Part shown: in pieces, positions 18,806 through 28,094 of the stretch | Layout of the letters: every line of letters begins with the position of its first letter | How positions within the stretch are numbered: the first letter of the stretch is position 1 | Origin: Arenibacterium halophilum | GTDB lineage: Bacteria > Pseudomonadota > Alphaproteobacteria > Rhodobacterales > Rhodobacteraceae | Length of the DNA: 64,000 bases | Assembly (NCBI RefSeq): GCF_005938225.1 | Contig: NZ_VCPC01000002.1 | Span: 1,178,001-1,242,000 of the forward strand | Direction of reading: 5' to 3' | Position numbers and translations under genes: made by a program | Notes under the pieces: generated by a model | What the model was told of the DNA's origin: nothing | Seen by the model: only the letters and a program-made list of their open reading frames with translations | Database searches by the model: none

Positions 18806-21297
18806 GGCGTGGCCTCCTCCAATGCGCGCCCTTGGTCGCGGTGCGTGGCTGGCGCCGGCTGCCCGGTATCGAACCGACGCAAACGAAGCGCGTTCCCCAG
18901 CACAAAGACCGAAGACAGCGCCATCGCCCCAGCTGCCAGCACCGGCGACAGCAGCACCCCAAGCGCCGGGTACAGAACGCCCGCCGCCACCGGGATCAGC
19001 AGCGCGTTATAGCCAAAGGCCCAGAACAGGTTCTGCCGGATGTTGCGCAGCGTGGCGCGCGACAGGGCAACGGCGCGCACCACCCCGCCAAGGTCGCCCG
19101 ACATCAGCACCACATCGGCGGCCTCAATCGCGATATCCGTGCCGGTGCCAATCGCAATGCCGATATTGGCGTGTGCCAGGGCGGGGGCGTCATTGATGCC
19201 GTCACCGACAAAGGCAACCGTGCCGCCATTGGCGCGCAGCCGGTCCACGGAGGCGACCTTGCCATCGGGCATCACGCCCGCCACCACGTCCGTGATGCCA
19301 ACCTCGGCGGCAACCGCGCGTGCCGTCGCCTCGCCATCGCCGGAAATCATGGTGACCTTGACGCCCATGTCCTGAAGCGCGGCAATCGCGCTGCGTGCCT
19401 CGGGTTTCACCGGATCGGACACGCCGATCAGCGCGGCCAATTCGCCGTCGATGGCGGCAAACAGCGCGGTGCGCCCGGTGCGGGCCAGATCGTGGGCCCT
19501 TGCGTCCAGCGGCGCGGTGTCGATCCCTGCCTCGGCCATCATCCGAGCCGAGCCGACCAAAATCGCGCGCCCCTCCACCCTCGCGCGGATGCCAAGCCCG
19601 GTGTCCGAGCGGAAATTTTCGGCCTGCCCCGGCACGATGCCCTGCGCCTGCGCGCCCTGCACGATGGCGCGGGCGACGGGGTGTTCCGACAGCGCCTCGG
19701 CGGCGGCGACATGGGCCAGCACGTCGGACTCGTCCTGGCCGGCGGCAAGGATCACGTCGCTCAGCGCCGGGTGGCCGCGCGTGATGGTCCCGGTCTTGTC
19801 CAGCGCGATATGGGTGATCTGGCCCAACGATTGCAGCGCGTCGCCCTTGCGGAACAGCACGCCCAGTTCGGCCGCGCGGCCCGTGCCCACCATGATCGAG
19901 GTCGGTGTTGCCAGCCCCATGGCACAGGGACAGGCGATGATCAGCACCGATACCCCGGCGACCAGCGCATGGGTCAGCGCGGGCGACGGGCCAAACAGCA
20001 GCCATGCCAGCACGGTCAGCAGGGCAAGCCCAATGACAACAGGCACGAACCACAGGGTGATCCGGTCCACCAGGCCCTGGATCGGCAGTCGCGCGCCCTG
20101 CGCCCGTTCGACCATGCCCACGATCCGCGCCAGCACCGTATCGCTGCCGACATGGGAGGCGCGCACCACAAGGCTGCCGGTGCCGTTCACCGTGCCGCCC
20201 GTGACCTGCGCGCCGGGCGCCTTTTCCACCGGCAGCGGCTCGCCCGTGATCATCGCCTCGTCGACGTGGCTGGCGCCTTCGATCACCTCGCCATCGGCGG
20301 CAATGCGTTCGCCGGGGCGCACGATCACTTCGTCGCCCACGCGCAGCTGGGAAATCGGGATGTCCTGTGTCTGGCCCGCGCGGCGCACACGCGCCACCTC
20401 GGGCGTCAGCGCCATCAGCTTGCGGATCGCGGCGCCGGTGCGGCCCTTGGCCCGCGCTTCGAGCCAGCGGCCCACGAGGATCAGCACCACGATCACCGCC
20501 GCCGCCTCGAAATACACGGCGCGCAGCCCTTCGGGCAGCAGCGCGGGCGCGAACAGGGCGACGACCGAATACAGGTAGGCCGCCGCCGTTCCCAGCGCGA
20601 CAAGGCTGTTCATGTCGGGCGCGGCGCGCAGCAGCGCGGGGATGCCCTTGCGATAGAATTGCAACCCCGGCCCGGCCAGAACCGCCGTGGTCAGCGCGAA
20701 CTGGATCAGCCAGCTGGCCTGCATGCCGATGGTATTGGCAATCGCCATGTGCAGCGCCGGGATCATGTGGCTGCCCATTTCCATCACGAAGACCGGCAGC
20801 GCCAGCACCGCCGCAATGGCCGCGCGGCGCCCCTCAGCGCGGGCCGGATCAGGCTGCTCAGACACAGGCGCGGCATCGGGCGCCTGCCAACGCGCGGGGT
20901 ACCCCCCCGCGGTCAGAACCTCGGCCAATGCGTCCGGCCGGACCACGCCATCAAGGTATGTCACCCGCGCCTTGCCCGTCGCCAGATTGACCTCGGCCCC
21001 CGTCACGCCGGGTTGCGCACGCAGCAGCCGGTCGATGCGGCCTACGCAGGATGCGCAGGACATGCCCGAAATCTCGAACACGGCCTCGGATTCGCGCGCC
21101 GGGTATCCGGCATCGGCCAACGCACGGGCAGCGGCGGCAATTCCGCCGGGCGCGTTGAGCGTAAACCGCGCGGTATGAGTCGCAAGGTTCACCGCGACGT
21201 CGTCGATCTCGGGCACGGCACGCAACGCCTTGTCGGCGCGGCCCACACAGGAACCGCAGGACAGCCCCTGCACTGAAAAACTGACGGATTGGTCCAT
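18802..21297 (-). CDS. copA: Copper-exporting P1B-type ATPase CopA
   Basis: Inner-membrane Cu(I) efflux pump, 831 residues. Two N-terminal heavy-metal domains each have CxxC ([10 protein letters not shown] near residue 12, [10 protein letters not shown] near 80). About eight transmembrane helices follow, with actuator TGE, the transmembrane metal motif CPC ([12 protein letters not shown], about 455), the phosphorylation motif DKTGT (Asp about 499) and the hinge GDGINDAPA (about 697). The start at 21297 (MDQSVSF) lies just 30 bp from the CueR-type promoter; an ATG ten codons upstream would fall in the promoter. Operon with cueR. Confidence 0.96.
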   Translation of the reverse strand: MDQSVSFSVQGLSCGSCVGRADKALRAVPEIDDVAVNLATHTARFTLNAPGGIAAAARALADAGYPARESEAVFEISGMSCASCVGRIDRLLRAQPGVTGAEVNLATGKARVTYLDGVVRPDALAEVLTAGGYPARWQAPDAAPVSEQPDPARAEGRRAAIAAVLALPVFVMEMGSHMIPALHMAIANTIGMQASWLIQFALTTAVLAGPGLQFYRKGIPALLRAAPDMNSLVALGTAAAYLYSVVALFAPALLPEGLRAVYFEAAAVIVVLILVGRWLEARAKGRTGAAIRKLMALTPEVARVRRAGQTQDIPISQLRVGDEVIVRPGERIAADGEVIEGASHVDEAMITGEPLPVEKAPGAQVTGGTVNGTGSLVVRASHVGSDTVLARIVGMVERAQGARLPIQGLVDRITLWFVPVVIGLALLTVLAWLLFGPSPALTHALVAGVSVLIIACPCAMGLATPTSIMVGTGRAAELGVLFRKGDALQSLGQITHIALDKTGTITRGHPALSDVILAAGQDESDVLAHVAAAEALSEHPVARAIVQGAQAQGIVPGQAENFRSDTGLGIRARVEGRAILVGSARMMAEAGIDTAPLDARAHDLARTGRTALFAAIDGELAALIGVSDPVKPEARSAIAALQDMGVKVTMISGDGEATARAVAAEVGITDVVAGVMPDGKVASVDRLRANGGTVAFVGDGINDAPALAHANIGIAIGTGTDIAIEAADVVLMSGDLGGVVRAVALSRATLRNIRQNLFWAFGYNALLIPVAAGVLYPALGVLLSPVLAAGAMALSSVFVLGNALRLRRFDTGQPAPATHRDQGRALEEATP

Positions 21298-21329
21298 GAC
21301 CTGTCTCGCTTTTGTCTGTATCGACACCC

Positions 21330-21360
21330 CACATAAGGGTTCCAGTCACGGGAAGGTCAA
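21330..21360 (-). promoter_or_regulatory. CueR-type copA promoter
   Basis: On the minus strand a -35 element TTGACC (21355-21360) is followed by the inverted repeat ACCTTCC-N7-GGAACCC (21337-21357) and a -10-like TATGTG/TTATGT (21330-21336). The spacer is 18-19 bp, longer than the usual 17, as required by CueR-class regulators that twist the promoter. The match to known CueR operators is strong. Confidence 0.82.
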
Positions 21361-21472
21361 GAGGCTGTTATGCGAAAATGCGCCCCGCCGTTTGCGAGGC
21401 TTTGCAGACAGCCGTTGCGATGCTAGCGTAGCGCGGCCCGCGGCGCGCAACCGCCCGGCACCGGAGGAGAGG

Positions 21473-22462
21473 ATCAGCACAACCAACCGCCATATCGACC
21501 GCGTCCTGTCGACGGTCACCTCCGGGCGCGCCGCTGCGGCCACCCGGCTGGCAGCGTCTTGGCAGCGATCGTGGCAGATGCACCGGATCGATCCGGCCGA
21601 CCACGCCGCGCCGGAACGCACCGACGATGCCGACCTGCGCGCCCGGCGCGAGGCCAGTGGCGAATTGCTGTCGGTCTCGGCACCGCGTCTGGACGATCTG
21701 TTCCGCCTGATCGGCCATTGCGGCTGTGGCGTGATCCTGACCGACGCCGACGGGCTGATCCTTGACGCGCGCGTCCACGATGGCGATGCCGAGGCGTTCC
21801 GCGCCTGGGGGCTGGAGCCGGGCACGGCCTGGGGCGAAGACGTGCAGGGCACCAACGGAATCGGCACCTGCCTGGCCGAGCGGCGCGCGGTCACCATTCA
21901 CCGCGACCAGCATTACCTGCCCCGCAACATCGGGATGAGCTGCATGGACGCGCCGGTTTTCGGCGCCGACGGTCAGATCGTGGCGGCGCTGGATGTGTCC
22001 TCGGCCCGGGCGGACCAGACCGAAGGGTTCAACGCGCTGATCTCGGCCAGCGTGGGGCAAGTGGCGCGGCAGATCGAAAGCGATCTGTTTCGCGCTGCCT
22101 TTTCCAAGGCGCGGATCGTGCTGGCGGGCGAAACAGACGCCCAAGGCGCTGCGGCATTGCTGGCGGTGGATGGCGACGATCTGGTGATCGGAGCCACACG
22201 CACGGCACGCCGCCTGCTGTCACTGGAACGTGACGGCAAAATTCGGCCCCGTCCGGTGCGCGACCTGATCGGCACGCAAGAGGACGACGCGGGCAGCGGG
22301 CTGGAGCGCGCCGAGCGTGCCGCCCTGCTGCGCGCGCTGAACCGGGCCGAGGGCAACGTGTCGAAAGCCGCTGAAACGCTGGGGATCGGACGCGCCACGC
22401 TTTATCGGCGGATGAAGCGGCTGGGGATCGCGGATTTCCGGCCCGGAGTGTCTCGGAACTGA
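21473..22462 (+). CDS. GAF-domain, Fis-type HTH transcriptional regulator (AcoR-like, no AAA+ domain)
   Basis: About 329 residues. Homology-like coding begins at ISTTNRHIDRVLS. No ATG, GTG or TTG lies in frame until the internal ATG at 21578, but an ATC at 21473 sits 5 nt after GGAGG, so ATC may be the start. A GAF-type sensor region (about 65-200, with the GTNGIGTCLAERRAVTIH motif of AcoR proteins) leads to a C-terminal Fis helix-turn-helix (EGNVSKAAETLGIGRATLYRRM). The central sigma-54 ATPase domain of AcoR is missing. It lies 107 bp upstream of the aldehyde dehydrogenase gene it likely controls. Confidence 0.85.
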   Translation: MSTTNRHIDRVLSTVTSGRAAAATRLAASWQRSWQMHRIDPADHAAPERTDDADLRARREASGELLSVSAPRLDDLFRLIGHCGCGVILTDADGLILDARVHDGDAEAFRAWGLEPGTAWGEDVQGTNGIGTCLAERRAVTIHRDQHYLPRNIGMSCMDAPVFGADGQIVAALDVSSARADQTEGFNALISASVGQVARQIESDLFRAAFSKARIVLAGETDAQGAAALLAVDGDDLVIGATRTARRLLSLERDGKIRPRPVRDLIGTQEDDAGSGLERAERAALLRALNRAEGNVSKAAETLGIGRATLYRRMKRLGIADFRPGVSRN

Positions 22463-22466
22463 GACA
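22449..22466. promoter_or_regulatory. Inverted repeat TGTCTC-N6-GAGACA, candidate operator for the aldehyde dehydrogenase gene
   Basis: Perfect 6-bp arms, with the TGA stop of the GAF/Fis gene between and within them. It lies about 100 bp upstream of the aldehyde dehydrogenase start. A Fis-type regulator site is plausible; no second copy was found in its own promoter beyond a single TGTCTC. Confidence 0.5.
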
Positions 22467-22568
22467 GTCGGACCCGGCCACCCCACCGGCATGGGCTGAT
22501 TTATTGTCGTGATCATGGCCTTCTCTGCCCGTCGCCCGCCACCGGGCACAGGTGAAGAGGAGGTTCAC

Positions 22569-24089
22569 ATGAATGAGATGACACAGGTGCAGGCCGGATA
22601 CACCGCACCCTTCAAGACCCGTTATGACAACTTCATCGGCGGCGCATTCGTGCCCCCGGTCGAGGGCGCTTATTTCGACAACATCACACCGATCACCGGC
22701 CAGGTGGTCTGCCAGGTCGCCCGCTCGGGCGCGGCGGATGTAGAGCTGGCGCTGGATGCCGCCCACGCCGCGAAAGAGGCCTGGGGCCGCACCGCCCCCG
22801 CCGAGCGCGCCAACCTGCTGCTGAAGATCGCCGACCGGATGGAGCAGAACCTTGACCTGCTGGCGCAGGCCGAGACCTGGGACAACGGCAAACCGATCCG
22901 CGAAACCACCGCCGCCGACATTCCGCTGGCAATCGACCATTTCCGGTATTTCGCGGGCGTGCTGCGCGGGCAGGAAGGCAGCATGTCGGAGATCGACGCC
23001 GACACCGTCGCCTATCACTTCCACGAGCCGCTTGGCGTGGTCGGGCAGATCATCCCGTGGAACTTTTCAATCCTGATGGCGGCGTGGAAGCTGGCCCCGG
23101 CGTTGGCGGCGGGCAACTGCATCGTGCTGAAACCGGCCGAACAGACCCCGGCGGCGATCATGGTACTGGCGGAACTGGTGGCCGATCTGCTGCCAGCGGG
23201 CGTGCTGAACATCGTGAACGGCTATGGCGCCGAAGTGGGCGCGCCGCTGGCGAAAAGCAACCGTATCGCCAAGATCGCCTTTACCGGCTCGACCGCGACG
23301 GGGCGGATGATCATGCAATACGCGACCGAGAACCTGATCCCGGTGACGCTGGAACTGGGTGGCAAATCGCCCAACGTCTTCTTCAAGGATGTGATGGCCG
23401 AGGATGACGCCTTTCTGGACAAGGCCATCGAGGGGTTCGTGCTGTTCGCCTTCAACCAGGGCGAGGTCTGTACCTGCCCGTCGCGCGCGCTGATCCACGA
23501 AGACATTTATGAAGAGTTCATCGCCCGCTGCATCGACCGGGTGAAGGCGATCAAGCAGGGCGACCCGCGCGACATGGCCACGATGGTGGGGGCGCAGGCC
23601 TCGGCCGAGCAGCAGGAGAAGATCCTGAGCTACTTGCAGATCGGGGTCGAGGAAGGCGCAGAAGTGCTGACCGGCGGCGGCGCCGCGCAGATGAGCGGCG
23701 CGTTGAGCGAGGGGTTCTATATCCAGCCGACGATCCTGAAGGGGCACAACAGGATGCGCGTGTTCCAGGAAGAGATCTTTGGCCCCGTGGTTTCGGTGAC
23801 CACCTTCAAGACCGACGAAGAGGCGCTGGCGATTGCCAATGACACGATGTACGGGCTGGGCGCCGGGGTCTGGAGCCGCGATGCCAACCGCTGCTACCGC
23901 TTTGGCCGCGCAATCGAGGCGGGCCGGGTCTGGGTCAACAACTACCACGCCTACCCCGCCCACGCGGCCTTTGGCGGCTATAAACAGTCGGGAATCGGGC
24001 GCGAGAACCACAAGATGATGCTGGACCACTACCAGCAGACCAAGAACATGCTGGTCAGCTACAACCCCAACAAGCTTGGGTTCTTCTAA
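22569..24089 (+). CDS. NAD-dependent aldehyde dehydrogenase (ExaC/AcoD-like)
   Basis: Oxidises acetaldehyde and similar aldehydes to acids with NAD(P)+. It is 506 residues and closest by appearance to the acetaldehyde dehydrogenases of acetoin and ethanol catabolism. It has the Rossmann motif FTGSTATGR, the general base Glu in LELGGKSPN, and nucleophile Cys301 in GEVCTC. It starts with a strong GAGGAGG-type ribosome site. The upstream GAF/Fis regulator and the palindrome at 22449 suggest inducible expression. A rho-independent terminator follows the stop. Confidence 0.93.
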   Translation: MNEMTQVQAGYTAPFKTRYDNFIGGAFVPPVEGAYFDNITPITGQVVCQVARSGAADVELALDAAHAAKEAWGRTAPAERANLLLKIADRMEQNLDLLAQAETWDNGKPIRETTAADIPLAIDHFRYFAGVLRGQEGSMSEIDADTVAYHFHEPLGVVGQIIPWNFSILMAAWKLAPALAAGNCIVLKPAEQTPAAIMVLAELVADLLPAGVLNIVNGYGAEVGAPLAKSNRIAKIAFTGSTATGRMIMQYATENLIPVTLELGGKSPNVFFKDVMAEDDAFLDKAIEGFVLFAFNQGEVCTCPSRALIHEDIYEEFIARCIDRVKAIKQGDPRDMATMVGAQASAEQQEKILSYLQIGVEEGAEVLTGGGAAQMSGALSEGFYIQPTILKGHNRMRVFQEEIFGPVVSVTTFKTDEEALAIANDTMYGLGAGVWSRDANRCYRFGRAIEAGRVWVNNYHAYPAHAAFGGYKQSGIGRENHKMMLDHYQQTKNMLVSYNPNKLGFF

Positions 24090-24101
24090 GACGATCAAGG
24101 G

Positions 24102-24124
24102 CCGGCCCTGCGGGGCCGGTTTTC
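24102..24124 (+). terminator. Rho-independent terminator after the aldehyde dehydrogenase gene
   Basis: Stem CCGGCCC / GGGCCGG with a loop of four bases (TGCG), followed by four T residues. It begins 12 nt after the stop codon. Confidence 0.75.
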
Positions 24125-24155
24125 GCTTGGTTCGCTGAAAGACGGATAGGGTGTC

Positions 24156-24211
24156 GGGGGCTCTGCCCCCCTCCGCTGCGCGGAGTCCCCCGGGATATTT
24201 GGCCCCAAAGA
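24156..24211 (+). repeat. GC-rich double-hairpin repeat, copy 1
   Basis: Starts with GGGGGCTCTGCCCCC (5-bp hairpin), then CTCCGC-TGC-GCGGAG (6-bp hairpin), then CCCCCGGGATATTTGGCCCC. It lies between the convergent aldehyde dehydrogenase and M81 genes. Copies at 49383 and 58838 have the same first hairpin and trailing box but a differently sequenced, still paired, second stem. Confidence 0.85.
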
Positions 24212-24221
24212 CGCAGGGGCG

Positions 24222-25724
24222 TCAGCGCGATGGAAGCGTGACCTCATCCAGCGGCCAGATGGGGCGGCGGATATTGCTCCAAGGAAATATCGTGTAATCG
24301 ACGGCGACCAGACAGCCGGTGTCGACGAAAACCAATTCACGCGCGATTGGCTCGAAATCGGCGCGGAAATGGTTCTGGCCTTTCAGGGCGATGATGTTGG
24401 CCTGTTCCGGGTCGATCCCGAAGATACGGTATTGTTCGCGGTCCTCGGGCTGCTGGCGCTGCGAGATGATGACGATGCGGCAATTGCCCGAGGTGATGCA
24501 GGCGCTGTCGCCCATACGTCCGGTCGAACCTGTCAGATAGGCCCCTTTGCGCAGGTAGGTGCCATCATTCAAGGCGCTGACCTGCCCCGTGACCGTGACG
24601 GGTGGGCCACCATAGGTGGGGTCGGTCTTGCCGCCGATGGCAAGGGTGATCGTGGCCCCGGTGCCAGCCTGCGCCGCGTCCGTCACGGCCTGCGGGTCGA
24701 GGATCGGGCCGATCACAGTGCCGGGCAGATCCGCTTTTAAAAGTAAGTCGAGCAATTCGGTGCCGTCGGAATGTGCACCGCCAAAGGGCCCGTCGGTGAA
24801 ATCGACCAGGATCATGGGGCCTGCGCCCGGATCCGGTCGGTCAGCCGCCGCCTTGGCCACCGCCTCGGGTCCGGTGAAGAAGGACAGGCTGAAATAGTCG
24901 CGTGTCTCCCAGGCCTCGAGGATCAGATCGTCGGCGATCTGCTGAAACCGCGCGTCATCGCCATTGCCGATCACCACCACCGAAGGGCCGGTTTCCGCGA
25001 TGTCCCCATAATAGAATCCGGCGTTCAAGCAGATTTCGAGCACCTCCGGGTCGCGCGCCTCGATCTGGCGTGCGCGCACGTGCAGCCGTGCCATCGGGCC
25101 GTCGGGATCAACGGTGCGGCCCATATCGAGCCCGGCCATCATCGGCAGACGCCCCACGTGGCAATGCGGCGCGCTGCGGGAATGCATTGCATCGTCCAGC
25201 AGGCGCGCGACCCGTTCCGCCGTTTCACGTTGATCGGTGTGCGGCGTGGTGCGGTAAGAGGTGATGATATCGGCGCTTTGCCCCATCAGGTCGGAGACAT
25301 TGGCGTGGCAGTCCAGAGTCAGGGCCAGCGGCACATCGGGGCCAATGACCGCACGCACCCGAGCGGCCATATCGCCTTCGGTATCGGGGCAATTTTCAGC
25401 GAACATCGACCCGTGCAGCGCCAGGATCACCCCGTTCACCGGCATCGCCTTTCCCAGTTCGTCCAGCAGGCGGGCCAATAGCGTGTCATAGGCCGCAGCC
25501 GCCACCGGGCCCGAAGGCGCCGCCTTGGCGAAAAACGGAAAGCAAAGGTCCCAGCCAAACGCTCGCGCGGCGGAGATAATTCCGCCTTCGGTCGTTCGGG
25601 TATCGGCCAGGCCCGGCTGGCCAAGGATGCTGCCCGGCTCGGCGTCTTCGAAGGCTGACAGCGGTGTCCGCACCGAATTGAAACTGTGGCTTTCATGCAG
25701 GGCGCCGGCAACGAAGACCTTCAA
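24222..25724 (-). CDS. M81 family metallopeptidase (MlrC-like)
   Basis: A 500-residue protein of the MlrC family, whose namesake is a peptidase of microcystin breakdown. Many relatives lie in catabolic clusters with unknown substrates. The N-terminal domain carries the expected metal residues in DCHANVSDL and TTPHTDQRETAE. The C-terminal domain has the family signature FTDGPFGGAHSDG. I chose a TTG start at 25724 because AGGAG lies 8 nt upstream; upstream in-frame ATGs lack this. A palindromic operator overlaps its upstream region. It is divergent from a TetR regulator gene. Confidence 0.85.
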   Translation of the reverse strand: MKVFVAGALHESHSFNSVRTPLSAFEDAEPGSILGQPGLADTRTTEGGIISAARAFGWDLCFPFFAKAAPSGPVAAAAYDTLLARLLDELGKAMPVNGVILALHGSMFAENCPDTEGDMAARVRAVIGPDVPLALTLDCHANVSDLMGQSADIITSYRTTPHTDQRETAERVARLLDDAMHSRSAPHCHVGRLPMMAGLDMGRTVDPDGPMARLHVRARQIEARDPEVLEICLNAGFYYGDIAETGPSVVVIGNGDDARFQQIADDLILEAWETRDYFSLSFFTGPEAVAKAAADRPDPGAGPMILVDFTDGPFGGAHSDGTELLDLLLKADLPGTVIGPILDPQAVTDAAQAGTGATITLAIGGKTDPTYGGPPVTVTGQVSALNDGTYLRKGAYLTGSTGRMGDSACITSGNCRIVIISQRQQPEDREQYRIFGIDPEQANIIALKGQNHFRADFEPIARELVFVDTGCLVAVDYTIFPWSNIRRPIWPLDEVTLPSR

Positions 25725-25761
25725 CGGCGTAACTCCTTTTTCATCGGGTCGCATTAAAAAC

Positions 25762-25778
25762 ATTATACACCGTATAAT
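25762..25778. promoter_or_regulatory. TetR-type operator between the M81 and TetR genes
   Basis: ATTATAC-ACC-GTATAAT is a perfect inverted repeat with 7-bp arms in the gap between divergent genes. A near copy lies at 26622-26638 before the aminotransferase gene. This fits binding by the TetR protein encoded between the two. Confidence 0.72.
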
Positions 25779-25876
25779 TTAACGCAAGACTGTTTTTCAG
25801 GGCCTGTCATCCCATCGTGACGGATCGCACGATTGCATCTATTGTCATGTCAACTCATCCTGGGACGGAGATCACC

Positions 25877-26605
25877 ATGCACGCCGACGACGCCCCCCAG
25901 CCGCCCAAGCGGAAACGCCGGCCGTCCAAGGATGCGCCCTCGCTCAGCAGTGACCGCATCATTGCCGCGGCGCTGGACCTGATCGATACACAAGGGGTCG
26001 ATAATTTCTCGATGCGCAACCTTGCAAAGTTGCTTGGTGTCTATCCGATGGCGATTTACTGGTATGTGCCCAACCGGAATGCGCTTGTGGCGCGGGTGAC
26101 GGCGCATGTGTTGGCCGATCTGGTGCCCGAAGATCCGAGCGCCGATTGGCAGGACGATCTGCGCACCCTGTTGCATCGGTTTCGCGCCATCATTCGTGCC
26201 CATCCCAACGTGGCCCCGCTGATCGGCGCGCAGCTGGTGTCGAACGCCAGCGTCGACCTCATGATGATTGAATGGGTGTTGCAGGTGCTGCGCCGCTCGG
26301 GCCTGAATGAGGCCGACATCCCGGCCGCCTATACCGCGACGATTGGCGCCATGACCGGTTTTGTCACGCAGGAATTTGCGGCAGTACCGCAGGATGACAA
26401 GACTGGCTGGGCCGACGAAATGAAGCAGATTGCCCAATCCGCTGACCCGGAGCAATTCCCTTTGGCGGCCGCGTTGATGCCGAAACTGCTGAACCGGTCG
26501 TTTATCCTGCGCTGGGATAACGGCAGCGCGGTGCCGCTTGACGACGGGTTTGACTTTTTCGTCGAGAGTTTCATCGCCGGGCTGGCCCGACGCGCGGGCC
26601 ACTAG
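25877..26605 (+). CDS. TetR/AcrR family transcriptional regulator
   Basis: A 242-residue repressor-type regulator. The N-terminal helix-turn-helix spans about residues 25-70 (SDRIIAAALDLIDTQGVDNFS, YPMAIYWYVPNRNALVARV). The C-terminal domain is of the TetR_C class with a wide ligand pocket. The start at 25877 has GGAG upstream; earlier in-frame ATGs lie closer to the operator and lack good sites. It is flanked by the M81 peptidase gene and the aminotransferase gene, both preceded by similar palindromes, and probably represses both. Confidence 0.88.
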   Translation: MHADDAPQPPKRKRRPSKDAPSLSSDRIIAAALDLIDTQGVDNFSMRNLAKLLGVYPMAIYWYVPNRNALVARVTAHVLADLVPEDPSADWQDDLRTLLHRFRAIIRAHPNVAPLIGAQLVSNASVDLMMIEWVLQVLRRSGLNEADIPAAYTATIGAMTGFVTQEFAAVPQDDKTGWADEMKQIAQSADPEQFPLAAALMPKLLNRSFILRWDNGSAVPLDDGFDFFVESFIAGLARRAGH

Positions 26606-26621
26606 ACAGACCACTTCGCTT

Positions 26622-26638
26622 CCTGTACGCCGTATAAT
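26622..26638. promoter_or_regulatory. Second TetR-type operator, upstream of the aminotransferase gene
   Basis: CCTGTAC-GCC-GTATAAT, whose right arm is identical to the site at 25762 and whose left arm matches at 4 of 7 positions with the same spacer length. It ends 21 bp before the ATG, overlapping the expected promoter region. Confidence 0.6.
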
Positions 26639-26659
26639 AAATTGGCTCAGGAGGACTCT

Positions 26660-27964
26660 ATGCCTGCCACAACCGCAGCCTGGATCGCGGCACGCGACGC
26701 CGCCGCCGACCGTTTTGCCACAGCCAATCCCGAAAGCGCCGCGCAACTGGCACATGCGGCCGAGATTCTGCCCGGCGGAAATACCCGGAGCGTGCTGTAT
26801 TACCCGCCCTTCCCGCTTGTCATGGCCAGCGGGATGGGCGCGCGACTATGTGACCTTGACGGGCATGAGTACCGCGATTTCCTGGGCGAATTCACCGCCG
26901 GAATTTACGGCCATTCCCACCCGGTTCTTGCCGATGCGCTGCACGGTGCCATCAAAGGCGGGATGAACCTGTCGTCGCAAACCCGGGGCGAGGCAGAATT
27001 GGCGCGGATCATCACCGACAGGTTTCCCTTCTTCCAATCGCTGCGGTTCACCAATTCGGGAACCGAGGCCAATATCATGGCGCTGATCGCCGCCCGCCAC
27101 TTTACCGGGCGCAGCCGGGTGATGGTGTTCAGCGGCGCCTATCACGGCGGGCCCCTGTCGTTCGGAGGCGGCGCGTCTGCGACGAACCTGCCGTTCGATT
27201 TCATCTACGGCAGGTACAACGACACAGTTGCAACGCTGACCACTCTTGACGCCTCCGACGCACCAGTGGCCGCGATCCTTGTCGAAGGCATGCTGGGGGC
27301 TGGAGGCTGCATTCCGGGCGATCCTGCATTTTTGTCAGAGTTGCAGCAGTGGGCGCATGCCAACGGCGCCTTGTTCATCCTTGACGAGGTGATGACCTCG
27401 CGGCTGCATCCACATGGGCTGCAATCGGCGCTTGGATTGTCGCCAGATCTGACGGTGATGGGCAAATACCTGGGTGGCGGCATGCCGATTGGCGTGTTCG
27501 GTGGCCGTGCCGACATCATGGCGCGGTTCGATCCTCGCGTGGCAGGTGCGGTGCCCCATGCCGGCACGTTCAACAACAACGTCATGACCATGCAGGCAGG
27601 GGCCGTCGGGCTGACCCAGGTGTTCACCGAAGAGGCGTGCCAGTCGCTGAATGCACAGGGAGAGCGGCTGCGCGCGCGGCTGAACACGGTCTGTACAGCC
27701 CGTGGCGCGCCTGCGCATTACACCGGCATCGGCAGTATCATGAACCTGCAGTGCCAGCCACCGCATGTGACCCGGCCCGAGCAGGTGGCGCGCGAAAACG
27801 CCGAGATGAAGGACATGGTGTTCTTTGGCCTGATCGAGCGGGGCTTCTACACGGCGCGGCGCGGGCTGATCGCGCTGAACCTGTGTCTGAGCGAGGGAGA
27901 TTGCGATGATCTGGTCGCAGCCTTCGACGACATACTGGCCGAGATGGCGCATCTCTGGGCGTGA
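26660..27964 (+). CDS. Class III PLP-dependent aminotransferase (glutamate-1-semialdehyde-aminomutase-like)
   Basis: A 434-residue fold-type-I aminotransferase. PLP is expected on Lys269 (VMGKYLGGG). Other family features are the phosphate-binding TNSGTEAN segment and Asp-Glu in ILDEVMTSR. It resembles glutamate-1-semialdehyde 2,1-aminomutase but is probably a catabolic transaminase, as are many HemL-like paralogues. AGGAGG precedes the ATG. It follows the TetR gene by 54 bp and shares its operator type, so it probably acts with the M81 protein in breakdown of an amino compound that is not identified. Confidence 0.88.
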   Translation: MPATTAAWIAARDAAADRFATANPESAAQLAHAAEILPGGNTRSVLYYPPFPLVMASGMGARLCDLDGHEYRDFLGEFTAGIYGHSHPVLADALHGAIKGGMNLSSQTRGEAELARIITDRFPFFQSLRFTNSGTEANIMALIAARHFTGRSRVMVFSGAYHGGPLSFGGGASATNLPFDFIYGRYNDTVATLTTLDASDAPVAAILVEGMLGAGGCIPGDPAFLSELQQWAHANGALFILDEVMTSRLHPHGLQSALGLSPDLTVMGKYLGGGMPIGVFGGRADIMARFDPRVAGAVPHAGTFNNNVMTMQAGAVGLTQVFTEEACQSLNAQGERLRARLNTVCTARGAPAHYTGIGSIMNLQCQPPHVTRPEQVARENAEMKDMVFFGLIERGFYTARRGLIALNLCLSEGDCDDLVAAFDDILAEMAHLWA

Positions 27965-28094
27965 TGCAAAAATCCGGTTTTTCGCGTCGCTCCGAGGCCG
28001 AAGCAGCCAAATTCCCCGATTTGGTGATTTTTCGGACATGGTCTTGCTCGGATCGGGGTAGAAATGTTCAACGGATGTTAACCCGCCCCGGGGC

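Noticed and set aside
21230-21472. Extension of the GAF/Fis regulator frame upstream to an ATG at 21230
   Set aside because: The extension would run antisense through the start of copA and its CueR promoter, and shows no family resemblance.
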